Of a stretch of 64,000 bases of DNA, positions 23,134 to 33,572 are shown one piece after another. Under the pieces are notes generated by a model, which saw nothing but the letters and a program-made list of their open reading frames with translations, searched no databases and was not told the DNA's origin. Location: the NCBI GenBank assembly GCA_004352715.1, contig SCFE01000081.1:587096-651095 (forward strand), given 5' to 3'. Origin of the DNA: Hofstenia miamia (taxonomy: Eukaryota; Xenacoelomorpha; Acoela). Every line of letters begins with the position of its first letter. Position 1 is the first letter of the stretch. Both the position numbers and the translations under genes were made by a program.

Positions 23134-23520
23134 GTTGGGGTGATCATTGCAAAAATGATGCAGGAGATATCATTTTCAATCACTTATTAAATAAACCTGT
23201 AATGAAACTTAATCATGGCAATTAATGGTAAAAGTGCAGTTGACTTAGCAATACTGTCAAATAAAATTGATAGACATCTAGCGACTCAATATGTGGATAA
23301 GGATGCTGGACTTTCTTCTAGAGCTCCGCTAAGGGGACATTATCCAATATGGACAATCTTTGAATTTGTGAAGAATGAACCTAAAGGAATTGAACAGTTT
23401 GATTTATCAAAAGTCGATTGGCTTGCATTGAAAGCTGAACTTGACCATCACATTGAAGAAATTTTTCCTGAATTTATAATTAAAACTGTAGTGACCAATG
23501 GTCATCCATTAAGAACATAA
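23134..23520 (+). pseudogene. Endonuclease domain of LINE E, C-terminal part
   Basis: Starts right after the Tc1 target site with WGDHCKNDAGDIIFN and continues, with a frame change, to the open stretch 23215-23520. The stretch includes VDLAILSNKIDRH and SRAPLRGHYPIW, the place of the conserved S-D-H box of AP-like endonucleases (here SRAPLRGHYP). It is followed by the linker to the RT. Confidence 0.7.
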
Positions 23521-25414
23521 TCATCACAATAAACAATAATATGATTCCAAAAAAGAGAATTTCAAAACACTAAACCTTTTTTGAATGATAAATTAACAAT
23601 ACTGTCTAAGCTTCTTCGAAATACAAAAATTGCATTTCGACTACGATCTTCACCACACAATAAAATAATCCTTGAAAATAATCGAAAAAAATTTAGTGAT
23701 GAACTACAATTAACTGCTAATAATTGTTTAAAAATAAAACTGAATCGCTTAATTTTAAATCTGGACCTGAATTTTGGAATAGATACAGACATACTTTGAA
23801 GCATAGCTCATCAAAGTGCAATGTTGGTATTCTAAGACAAGGTAACAAATTATATACGAATAATGAGGAAAAGGATTTTTTTAAACACTTTTTTGACTGG
23901 CAAACATTTAATGAATTGCAAATTTGACGAAAAACATCGTAAAGAAATTGAAAAATGTATTATTCAAAAGTCGAAAAATAAAGCTGATGTATGAATAATC
24001 TAAATGCCCGCATTACTCTAAGTGAAATAAACGGATCTTTAAAAGTTTTGCATACCAATAGTAAAAGTTTTGATCCGGATGATATACATCCTCTTATGCT
24101 AAAAAATTTAGGTTTTTATGCAAAAGCAGCAATATTGCATTTATATAATAGTTGTCTTGAAGAGGGCAAATATATTTGAAACGAAGAACGAGTAATCTTT
24201 ATATGAAAATCTCGTAAAACTAGTTATGCAGAACCTGCATCATATAGACCTTTGACTCTAACCAGTTATATTGGTAGGTTATTTGAAAGAATTTTGGATT
24301 TTAGAATGAGATTTTCCCTTAAGAATATTCTAATACACAAGAAGGTTTTCGCAAAAATCATGATACTTCAAAATATCTTTATAGATTGAAATTAGCTGCT
24401 CAATCAGCAATGTTAGAGAAAAAGAGTACTTTACTAATGGCAATAGACTTTGAAAAAGCATTTGATGCAGTATAGTTAAAGGGCTTATTATACAAATTGA
24501 AGTTAATGGAAAATTTTTTATGATAATGAAAAAAACATTTTATTCTCAAGGAAAATACATCTAAGTATAAACGGATACAATGGTGTTACAAGAAACGTGA
24601 AAATTGGGATGCCACAAGGTTCTGTTTTATCTCAATTATTATTTATTTTATACATCAATGATATGTTTTGATAAACTATATTCTCAATCATATAAATATG
24701 CAGATGATGGTATAATTTTACAATCCGCTTCTAATATTCATTTAGCATATCAAAGACTACAGCTTGATTGTAATAAAATTGATGGAGGTTGCAAGAAATG
24801 GAGATTAAAATTTAATGCAGCAGAAACAGAAATTGTATCTATTAACGTAATTTCTGAAGAATTAGATGAAATAGGTGATATATTAATCAATTCAGAAATT
24901 TGTAAGTATTCCTGGTCTACGAAAATTCTTGGTATTTGGTTTGATTCAAAATTTAAGTTGCATGCAGACAAAGTAGAAATTCGTGAAAGAAATGCCTGGT
25001 ATTTTATAAAGGAAAGATGTTGCACTCAATGGGGATTACAAGCTAATACAATTATGAAGTTATTTGAAACAATTGTAGATCCAATCTATAAATATGCTAG
25101 CATAATCTGGTTACATAAATATACTAAGAAATTCTGTAAATTCCAATATGAAGTAATCAAAACAGCAATTGGTGCAAAAAGGAAACCTAAAAAAAGATGC
25201 TTTAGAAATAATTACTCATTGTCCACCATTAAATATCAATCACAAAACCAATACTGTAAAATTTCTTTTAAATTATGTTAAATCTATATCAAATCAAAAA
25301 GAGCCCTTATTACAACAAATTATAGTATCATCCAAATTATACAAATCAGATGCAGCATTACACACAACGTGGATTAAAGAAAAATTTACAGCAAATACTA
25401 AGTTATATAGAGAC

Positions 25415-26775
25415 CAGTGTATTGTCATGTATACATACATACACGAAAAAATACACGGAATGACTGAATTAAATAGATACATGTCCATACCCGAACAATT
25501 TTGAGATACATACACGATACACGCTGGTCAAAATAAGCGTCAGATTTTGAATACATGATTGACACGAACAGGCCCTCAACCCCAAGTTTAACACGTGCCA
25601 GATTAATTAAAATGACATCACAGACGTTGTTAAAACCACTAAACAAACGAGACCTGAAAGATCACGAGAAGTGTAAGTCAGAATAATAGCCCTATAATTG
25701 CTGACTGTTTGGGCGTTATTGTTGTTTTCCTGTTTAGTCTTGTCACGCAGCATATGCATATTATGTAGCTAACAAGCATACCTACTCCTGCGTATTGCGC
25801 TGTCAACAAACTTTCAAAAGCTGGGTGCATTAAACAACTCCTTCATTAAGCAAGCAGGTCAGTTTCCTTAATAGCTATCTGCCATTGCCAGCATTACCTA
25901 CCTCTCACACAATCATTGATCATGCCACCTGAGAAGCCAGCAACATATCCTGTTGACTACAAATCATTCTTTTTATTTCCAATGGACGACAGCACTTTTG
26001 AGGCAGCCTGTAAATTCTGTTCAGGAAAGTACAAGTTTTCAAAGAGCACCAAAGGCAACTTGTTCGAACACTTGCAGCAAAGCCATTCATCAGAACTGCA
26101 AGCATTCTATGCCAAGATGTCAAAGACAATGAAAAGTGCGACTCTCCAAATAAACCTATCTGGTGCTGTGTCTGTGAAGCTACCACAATTTTCACGTCAA
26201 TCTGAAATCACAAAACTTAAACATTGTGCCATTCTGGGAGACCCATTCTGAATCAGCACTGGGAAGATGTGCTCTGCAGATTCTATCAATCCCAACTTCT
26301 GGTGGGCCTGTGGAGCGTCAGTTCTCTGCTGCTGGACAATTCATGTCTGCTAGACGCTGTACAATGAATAAGTCATCCCCGTTAAAGCAACTTGTAATGT
26401 GCAAATTCAACCTGAAGTGATAACTTGTTAATTATTGCATGAATGAATCTTAAGATATTTTTTGTTTATTAGCATTATTCTTGTCATAATAGGCATGTGG
26501 CGTGGTGTAGGGTGAGATGTTTCGTACGAATTTTAGAAATCAACATTCGAGTAGAAATCAAAAGCACAAAACAAACAATTGGACAGCACTGTGCACACGC
26601 ACATCGTAAATAAAAAATACATAATATAATACATGAAAATACACGATAATTTGCATTCAGGTTTACTGAAATACATGAAATCCATACACGATAGTATGGA
26701 CTACATACTCGTACATACACGCAAAAATCCGGATACATACACGCTAGTTTATTTTCCCTACACGACAATACTTTG
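25415..26775 (+). mobile_element. hAT transposon, internal deletion derivative
   Basis: The ends are CAGTGTATTGTCATGTA and, on the other strand, CAAAGTATTGTCGTGTA (14 of 17). The flanking 8-mers are ATAGAGAC (25407-25414) and CTAGATAC (26776-26783), 6 of 8 alike, with the T at position 2 and A at position 7 typical of hAT targets. Repeated TACATACACG motifs lie near both ends. Inside are a BED finger and a hAT dimerisation domain with nothing between them. It interrupts the C-terminal region of LINE E. Confidence 0.8.
25916..26420 (+). pseudogene. hAT transposase remnant: BED finger next to dimerisation domain
   Basis: Frame 25916-26251 has a BED-type zinc finger (CKFCSGKYKF, then NLFEHLQQSH: C-x2-C ... 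H-x4-H). After about 50 residues the reading passes, with a frame change near 26230, to 26226-26420 with LQILSIPTSGGPVERQFSAA, the hAT C-terminal dimerisation motif, ending MCKFNLK. The catalytic RNase-H-like core, normally several hundred residues, is missing. The frame change prevents a clean fusion protein, though only one change separates the two parts. Confidence 0.8.
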
Positions 26776-27343
26776 CTAGATACTTTAGCTTGCAAACATA
26801 TAATATGCCCAACACCTAATTAGAAAAACTTCATTATAAACTGTCTGAAATTAAATCATTTAAGTTAAATTTATGGAATCGTAGATATTCAAATAGAACA
26901 ACTGATTTAGACGATCTAAGATCAATAATAAATAAAGTCCCAGATGAATCATTTTGTAGTTACACTAAATCTGTAAAATGCCATTGGAAAGTAATTATTT
27001 TAAACGTAATCATTGATAATTGTATGCTCGCCTATGATTTATATCAAAAAAAATCGAACATATTAATCATTATGTATCTGTCAACAAGATGAAGAGCATT
27101 TATCGCATTTTTTATTTTCATGTGAAACATTTTCGAATTGCAGAACTTTTCAACTATTGGATTTAAATTTTAATAAATTGATTTATTTTATAATAAACTG
27201 TGATCGATTTTAAAGCATAGAACATTAAAAAAAAGTAACGGAGGTTAACATTCTAAAGGAAATGTGTTCATTGGAAAAATTTGAAATATTTTGTAAATTT
27301 ATTTAGTATTTTGTAAGTTATTTACTCACATAGAAGAGCTATT

Positions 27344-27345
27344 GG

Positions 27346-27378
<33 letters not shown>
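27344..27378. repeat. (TA)n microsatellite
   Basis: About 17 TA units at the end of LINE E. Confidence 0.95.
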
Positions 27379-27381
<3 letters not shown>

Positions 27382-27394
27382 CAATTAAACAANG

Positions 27395-28170
27395 AGAAAT
27401 GAAGTTTCACATACATATATACTTAATAAGTACATTTTTCAATATCAAATTGAATTTGTTCTTTAAATATAAAACACTTGTAGGGCAACTAAGCACTCTA
27501 ATCAAACCATCGTGCATTACTTTTGTTAAATATAGACTGGAATTTTGCATTAAAGCATTGAAAAAAATTTGTAGTTCTTTATAAACTATTTTCATAGAAG
27601 CTACAAGCAGGGGTGTACTCAAAGAGGTATTCAAACGGCTCTGTCCCATTGTGAAAGCTATATTGCGACTTGGGGTGTTGGATCTTTTTGTTGAGAAATT
27701 TTTTAGTCAAAATATAATATAAAAATACAGTAACTTGTTAATTTTTTAGGAGTACAGCCCTGCTTACAAGTCGTGTTATAGATGTATGTCATTACATGGT
27801 GTGACTAAAGGAATAGGATATAGACAAAATCTAGTACAAAATACTAGAGGCTTTTGTTGAATCAGTGATGGGGATCAAGACAAACAATACTTCGACTGTA
27901 AAATTGTTATCAACTAATCAAATCGAAACATTTCATAAAAAAATGAGTGGGGGTGTCTTCATACTATGGAGTCCTGAATTTTCATTAATGTTGGTGTCGG
28001 ATCATAAGAATGTCATAAACATAAATAACTATCACTTGTTTCGTTGTTTTACTGTTACGATGTCCCACTCCAGTAATTTCAATCCCAAACTGCAAATTGT
28101 TTACAAAATTCGTCTGATTTGTTAACGATATAATATCATTATTTATATTAGCTCAAATGTAAACTTCAAA
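27395..28170. other. Intron sequence without supported exon
   Basis: Follows a single-N join at 27393. Open frames at 27407-27649 and 27865-28125 show no motif. A minus stretch at about 28000-28065 after a TTTGCAG acceptor stays open, but I cannot tie it to the Ig gene. Confidence 0.3.
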
Positions 28171-28173
28171 TAC

Positions 28174-28396
28174 CTCAAAAACAATCTCTGAGTTTGATAC
28201 TTTTCGAATGCTAGTGCTTTGACCTTTCTGATCATCAATTCGCCAAGAAATAAATGATTCAAGCGACTTTCCATTACCAACTGCAGGGTCTATTTGGCAA
28301 AGTAATGTGACATTTGACCCATCAAGTGCATAAACTTGATTATATGGCTTTTCGAAGGTAGTGGAGAATGTCCAATTACTTTCAGGATATGAATAT
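28174..28396 (-). CDS. Ig-domain exon, first half (A to E strands)
   Basis: Exon of 223 nt. A good acceptor (TTATCCTATTTAG) ends at 28397 and the donor GAG|GTATTT lies at 28174/28173. One base completes a codon from the preceding exon and the exon ends on a codon boundary. It gives VYALDGSNVTLLCQI, with the B-strand Cys in the usual G(S/D)xVTLxC setting. It then gives FISWRID with the C-strand Trp, and closes with IRKVSNSEIVFE, an E-strand. The expected F strand (D..Y.C) is absent here and lies on the phase-0 exon at 18831-18700, about 9.3 kb downstream. The upstream exon (signal peptide or further domains) was not found. N-runs at 29-31 kb may hide part of it. Confidence 0.75.
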
Positions 28397-28399
28397 CTA

Positions 28400-29031
28400 A
28401 ATAGGATAAATCAATTGCAATCGTCTTGATTATTACTCAGAGCCAATAAATGTCTTTCAATTACCTCTCCACTAGTGTAAAATTTTGTTCAGATTGGAAA
28501 ATTTAAATGCGTATTGCCAGCTCTATATTACAATTTTACAATGTCTAAAGTATTAAAATTTTAAAAATAAGACTTTATTAAATGCAATGCAAATAATTGT
28601 CGGCACGATAAAAGTGTTAGGAACATATTTCTACTAGTAAAAGAAATGAATATGTGACTTTCTTAATGCTTAAAGAAATGTTAATGCCGAGATATTTTTT
28701 TATTAAATTGAACCTTACTGACAACCAAAGAATTAGAATGATAAGAAACTTAAAAATTAGATTTCACTTGCCTTAATGATAATCTTTTCCCAAGTTATAT
28801 AGCGTTGCTAAATTAAAGGGAAATATCGATTTATTGAAAAAGTTTTGAAAATTTGATGTAATTTTATAAACTATGTTAAAGCGAAATAACTTCATACGGA
28901 ATTTCAAAAACAACAGAATTTGGTGGTTAATAGCATTCTCAACCTCAGTTTCTTAGAGCTTAGGAAATATAATTGCAGTTTTAATATGAATTAGTTATTA
29001 TCATTAAATCGAATTAAACTGCAAAATTATA

Positions 29032-29034
<3 letters not shown>
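28400..29034. other. No recognisable gene
   Basis: AT-rich, no motif. Runs into (TA)n before the first large gap. Confidence 0.35.
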
Positions 29035-29065
<31 letters not shown>

Positions 29066-29559
29066 NNNNNNNNNNNNNNNNNNNNNNNNNNNNNNNNNNN
29101 NNNNNNNNNNNNNNNNNNNNNNNNNNNNNNNNNNNNNNNNNNNNNNNNNNNNNNNNNNNNNNNNNNNNNNNNNNNNNNNNNNNNNNNNNNNNNNNNNNNN
29201 NNNNNNNNNNNNNNNNNNNNNNNNNNNNNNNNNNNNNNNNNNNNNNNNNNNNNNNNNNNNNNNNNNNNNNNNNNNNNNNNNNNNNNNNNNNNNNNNNNNN
29301 NNNNNNNNNNNNNNNNNNNNNNNNNNNNNNNNNNNNNNNNNNNNNNNNNNNNNNNNNNNNNNNNNNNNNNNNNNNNNNNNNNNNNNNNNNNNNNNNNNNN
29401 NNNNNNNNNNNNNNNNNNNNNNNNNNNNNNNNNNNNNNNNNNNNNNNNNNNNNNNNNNNNNNNNNNNNNNNNNNNNNNNNNNNNNNNNNNNNNNNNNNNN
29501 NNNNNNNNNNNNNNNNNNNNNNNNNNNNNNNNNNNNNNNNNNNNNNNNNNNNNNNNNNN
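29035..29559. other. (TA)n tract and 494-base assembly gap
   Basis: TA repeat to 29065, then N from 29066 to 29559. Open frames across the N are meaningless. Confidence 0.98.
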
Positions 29560-29767
29560 TTTATGCAATTCTTGATGAGAAAATATTGGCTTTGTATGGA
29601 AGAATTTCCTCTAATGATTAACATAGAATGCATAAAATTTGTTAAAAAGTGCAGTCCAAGTAAGCTTTAATGAGGTAAGAAGTTCTAAGAATTTTAAATA
29701 TTATGTATTGGCGCAAATACAATTTAGTTATCCCAGTTGAAGCTGCCCCAACTTCAATTTACGGTAC

Positions 29768-29806
<39 letters not shown>

Positions 29807-29809
29807 ATT
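29560..29809 (+). mobile_element. 3' part of a Tc1 deletion derivative (second copy)
   Basis: From the first base after the gap the sequence repeats 32941-33173 with no difference that I noticed. It includes the right terminal repeat (ATTTACGGTACTGTA) and the following TA tract. The left part is inside the N-run. Either two copies exist or one locus was assembled twice. Confidence 0.7.
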
Positions 29810-30448
29810 ATTATTGTAAAATATTTAGAACATACTTAGCATTGTTTTCATCTGTTTTGTTAGAAGTGTAAAGCAATTGAATATTTTCACCTAAAATGAG
29901 TTTAAGCAATATTTTGTGGTTCATCTTTTTGAAATTCTTTCGTTTCACTTTGCTCACCTCTGGTAAAAAAGGTTAAACTACCCTATAATAGAACTATATT
30001 TTACAAATCCTATACCCCATTGCGAAGTCAAAACAAATAATGCATTTATACTTCGTACTGAAAATATGCACTTATCATTATAATTTCAATAAAGATTTAT
30101 CCAAGAAAACAAACAGTTGTGCAATTACACTCCAACCCGCACCCACCTCGCTTCTAAGCCCATTTCGATTTTTAACATGAACAACCATTAACAATGTATA
30201 ATCCGCTTAATAATACAATTCGATATTACTAATTTGCACACTGCATATGTGGAATTCGGTCGTGTAGAATCGTTTTAGGGTGCTTCAATAATGACTTAAA
30301 ACATTTACATATGAACTTATTTCTTATTAGTAGAGCATCCAAGTAATTATATATTACTACATTTTCTTGTATATCTATTACCTTACGCCAGTATCTAGAC
30401 TGTTTCTTACAAATTCGAACCGGCCCGTACCGCTCATGAATATTCTTT
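29810..30448. other. No recognisable gene
   Basis: AT-rich with no supported exon or element. Confidence 0.35.
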
Positions 30449-31487
30449 ATATATATATANNNNNNNNNNNNNNNNNNNNNNNNNNNNNNNNNNNNNNNNN
30501 NNNNNNNNNNNNNNNNNNNNNNNNNNNNNNNNNNNNNNNNNNNNNNNNNNNNNNNNNNNNNNNNNNNNNNNNNNNNNNNNNNNNNNNNNNNNNNNNNNNN
30601 NNNNNNNNNNNNNNNNNNNNNNNNNNNNNNNNNNNNNNNNNNNNNNNNNNNNNNNNNNNNNNNNNNNNNNNNNNNNNNNNNNNNNNNNNNNNNNNNNNNN
30701 NNNNNNNNNNNNNNNNNNNNNNNNNNNNNNNNNNNNNNNNNNNNNNNNNNNNNNNNNNNNNNNNNNNNNNNNNNNNNNNNNNNNNNNNNNNNNNNNNNNN
30801 NNNNNNNNNNNNNNNNNNNNNNNNNNNNNNNNNNNNNNNNNNNNNNNNNNNNNNNNNNNNNNNNNNNNNNNNNNNNNNNNNNNNNNNNNNNNNNNNNNNN
30901 NNNNNNNNNNNNNNNNNNNNNNNNNNNNNNNNNNNNNNNNNNNNNNNNNNNNNNNNNNNNNNNNNNNNNNNNNNNNNNNNNNNNNNNNNNNNNNNNNNNN
31001 NNNNNNNNNNNNNNNNNNNNNNNNNNNNNNNNNNNNNNNNNNNNNNNNNNNNNNNNNNNNNNNNNNNNNNNNNNNNNNNNNNNNNNNNNNNNNNNNNNNN
31101 NNNNNNNNNNNNNNNNNNNNNNNNNNNNNNNNNNNNNNNNNNNNNNNNNNNNNNNNNNNNNNNNNNNNNNNNNNNNNNNNNNNNNNNNNNNNNNNNNNNN
31201 NNNNNNNNNNNNNNNNNNNNNNNNNNNNNNNNNNNNNNNNNNNNNNNNNNNNNNNNNNNNNNNNNNNNNNNNNNNNNNNNNNNNNNNNNNNNNNNNNNNN
31301 NNNNNNNNNNNNNNNNNNNNNNNNNNNNNNNNNNNNNNNNNNNNNNNNNNNNNNNNNNNNNNNNNNNNNNNNNNNNNNNNNNNNNNNNNNNNNNNNNNNN
31401 NNNNNNNNNNNNNNNNNNNNNNNNNNNNNNNNNNNNNNNNNNNNNNNNNNNNNNNNNNNATATATATATATATATATATATATATAT
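30449..31487. other. (TA)n-flanked 1000-base assembly gap
   Basis: N from 30460 to 31459, exactly 1000, which looks like an estimated or placeholder length. TA repeats stand on both sides. Confidence 0.98.
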
Positions 31488-31590
31488 CAAAAATGTATGA
31501 TTGAATTAACTTTAGATATTTTTCAATGAAATTTATATAGTGATGTCGAAGAATTTTGACCGCTCATTCTAAATGGCTTAGATTTAAGCA

Positions 31591-31596
<6 letters not shown>

Positions 31597-31621
<25 letters not shown>
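31597..31621. repeat. (TA)n microsatellite
   Basis: About 12 TA units. Confidence 0.9.
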
Positions 31622-31625
<4 letters not shown>

Positions 31626-32617
31626 TAAGACGAAATCTTCTTTTTTTGATTTTCAGATGACATTTATAAATCTCATCTTAATTTTCATTTTTTCTGAAAT
31701 AGACTGTTAGCAATTATTATTCTTAGTTGCAATCACTTGATCTTTGGCGCAGTTACCATTTGAATTTGTGATGTCATGAGATGAAGATGAATATTGAATC
31801 AGAGAAAAATTATGATAAAAAATAGGCAAAACATTTATTTTTTTAAGATTTATATTATTTAAAAACAAAAAAAGCGATTAACCTCATCATTAGAATTTAA
31901 GACGCATAAACAAATTTGCCAATTCATTAAACTGATATGAAAGGTTAAATGCTATCTTACCCTCCCAATTTGCAACATTCGAAGTATGCAGTATATTTTT
32001 ATCTGCGTTGCAGGCTTTCAAATAATAGGTTTACTCATTACTTGGAAAGGATTGCCTTTAAGTAGATGGAGAAAACTTAAAATAGTGATCTGCTAAACTT
32101 TCTTGTATTATAAGAATTAATTAAAGTAAAAAGCCTTACAAAACGTTATGTAAAATTTACATTTTATTCATGTATACATTGGGTTATGACATAAATAATT
32201 AGTTGGTAAACAGATGTATGCATTACTACAAACAAATTCAGATAATAATTTCACACTTAGCAAAAGCTCTTTTACTTCATGTGCTAAAATACAACAAAGA
32301 CCTATGAATATATGAAATCAGGGAAAGTTCTGTTTGAATAAGTACTTATCGCCCTATAGTGTCCTCAGTGTCATTAGCGTTTTAAAACCCCGTAAGAGAT
32401 TCATTCAAATCTCAAAAGAATTGAACATTCAAAGTTGTTCCATACCATTGAACATGTCACAAAAAAGATATACATATGTACAGGCTTAGCGTATTTGAAT
32501 TTCTTAAGAATTTTAAAGGAATCAATTGCACTGCTGTATATAATTAATTATAACTACTTTGTGAAACAATTTCATTTCTCTACAACAAGCTATAATTACA
32601 TAATTGCTAAATATATA
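31622..32617. other. No supported gene
   Basis: A donor-like G|GTAAGA site on the minus strand near 31960 follows a short open stretch (AACGCAGAT... reading HTSNVANWEG), but a stop lies immediately upstream and the phase does not fit the Ig exon, so no exon is called. Confidence 0.3.
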
Positions 32618-32619
32618 TA

Positions 32620-33151
32620 CAATACCGGAAAGTTGGGGCAGCTACAACTGGCAGTGCAAAATTATGTTAATACATAGAAGAAATAAATGGAATACCAAAG
32701 TTCAAGTTAATCATACTATTTTACATCTAAATAATAAATTTAGAAGTTTTTTTGCAGTACGTAAATTTATCATCACGTATCCAACGTGAAACAGTCCAAT
32801 TTCTAACTGATCATGGAGTAGCAGGTTTCCCAGAATGGCCAGGACAGTCACCTGACATAAATATTATTAAAATTTATGGGAAATTTTAAAGAGGAAAGTC
32901 CATGATTCTTTCAAACCTTTGGACTACTATAGAAAATGAATTTTATGCAATTCTTGATGAGAAAATATTGGCTTTGTATGGAAGAATTTCCTCTAATGAT
33001 TAACATAGAATGCATAAAATTTGTTAAAAAGTGCAGTCCAAGTAAGCTTTAATGAGGTAAGAAGTTCTAAGAATTTTAAATATTATGTATTGGCGCAAAT
33101 ACAATTTAGTTATCCCAGTTGAAGCTGCCCCAACTTCAATTTACGGTACTG
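32620..33151 (+). mobile_element. Internally deleted Tc1-like element
   Basis: Left end CAATACCGGAAAGTTGGGGC. Right end on the other strand CAGTACCG, then a short insertion, then AGTTGGGGCAGCTTCAACTG. TA stands on both sides (32618-32619, 33152-33153). Between them only the end of a Tc1 transposase remains: TVQFLTDHGVAGFPEWPGQ, then SPDINIIKNLWEILKRK, with Lys where the catalytic Glu should be. The N-terminal and first two catalytic Asp regions are gone. About 530 bp long, so it could only move with help in trans. Confidence 0.8.
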
Positions 33152-33153
33152 TA

Positions 33154-33174
33154 CATATATATATATATATATAT
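33154..33174. repeat. (TA)n microsatellite
   Basis: TA tract between the Tc1 derivative and the foldback element. Confidence 0.9.
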
Positions 33175-33492
33175 AGACGCTGTGAAAGGGATAGACCGGT
33201 TTCGTTATTTAAAACATCATCAGTACAAATATGCCGTAAAAACTAAATATATTTACAGTAGACTACACTTTATATAATTTAATTTTAAAATAAGGTCACT
33301 GATATCATGTTAGCTGTTTATTTAATTATTGATATTTGCTTGATTCCTTAATTACTAAGGCTTCTCCTATTTTATGATGTTCTGATTTTAGTCTGATGTA
33401 AAAGTTTACTCTAAATTTATTTAGTTTTTATCTCATATTTGTACTGATGATGGCTTAAATAACGAAACCGATCTATCCCTTTTACAGCGTCT
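33175..33492. mobile_element. Foldback/MITE element with 59-bp inverted ends
   Basis: The first about 59 bases (AGACGCTGTGAAAGGGATAG ... CATCATCAGTACAAATATG) recur at the right end in inverse orientation with only five differences. The interior (about 200 bp) is AT-rich and noncoding. No target duplication is clear, because a TA tract abuts the left end. Confidence 0.8.
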
Positions 33493-33533
33493 GTGTAGAA
33501 TATGAATAAGGAGAAGCTCAATATAATCATTTG

Positions 33534-33536
<3 letters not shown>

Positions 33537-33565
<29 letters not shown>
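33537..33565. repeat. (TA)n microsatellite
   Basis: About 14 TA units. Confidence 0.95.

Positions 33566-33572
<7 letters not shown>

Larger units (their letters stand above)
21150..27340 (+). mobile_element. LINE family E, nearly full length, interrupted by Tc1 and hAT
   Basis: Read around its two insertions it shows a complete LINE order. Gag-like zinc knuckles come first (about 21200-21360), then an endonuclease with GDFNARHP at 21800-21826. The endonuclease continues after the Tc1 copy with WGDHCKNDAGDIIFN and SRAPLRGHYPIW (23134-23520). The RT follows: DDIHPLMLKNLG (about 24080), ASYRPLTLTSYIGRLFERIL (about 24235), LLMAIDFEKAFDAV (about 24435), GMPQGSVLSQLLF (about 24605) and YKYADDGIILQSA (about 24690). 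The C-terminal domain runs from 24740, is split by hAT at 25415 and resumes near 26776. Many frameshifts and stops are present. It ends near the (TA)n tract at 27344. Confidence 0.85.

Noticed and set aside
25920-26195. 91-codon minus frame
   Set aside because: Antisense of the hAT BED-finger region.
29004-31500. Very long open frames across the N-runs
   Set aside because: They consist of undetermined bases flanked by (TA)n, giving IYIYIY; not coding.
31900-31990. Possible minus exon ending at a GTAAGA donor
   Set aside because: A stop lies immediately upstream, there is no convincing acceptor, and the phase does not fit the exon at 28396.
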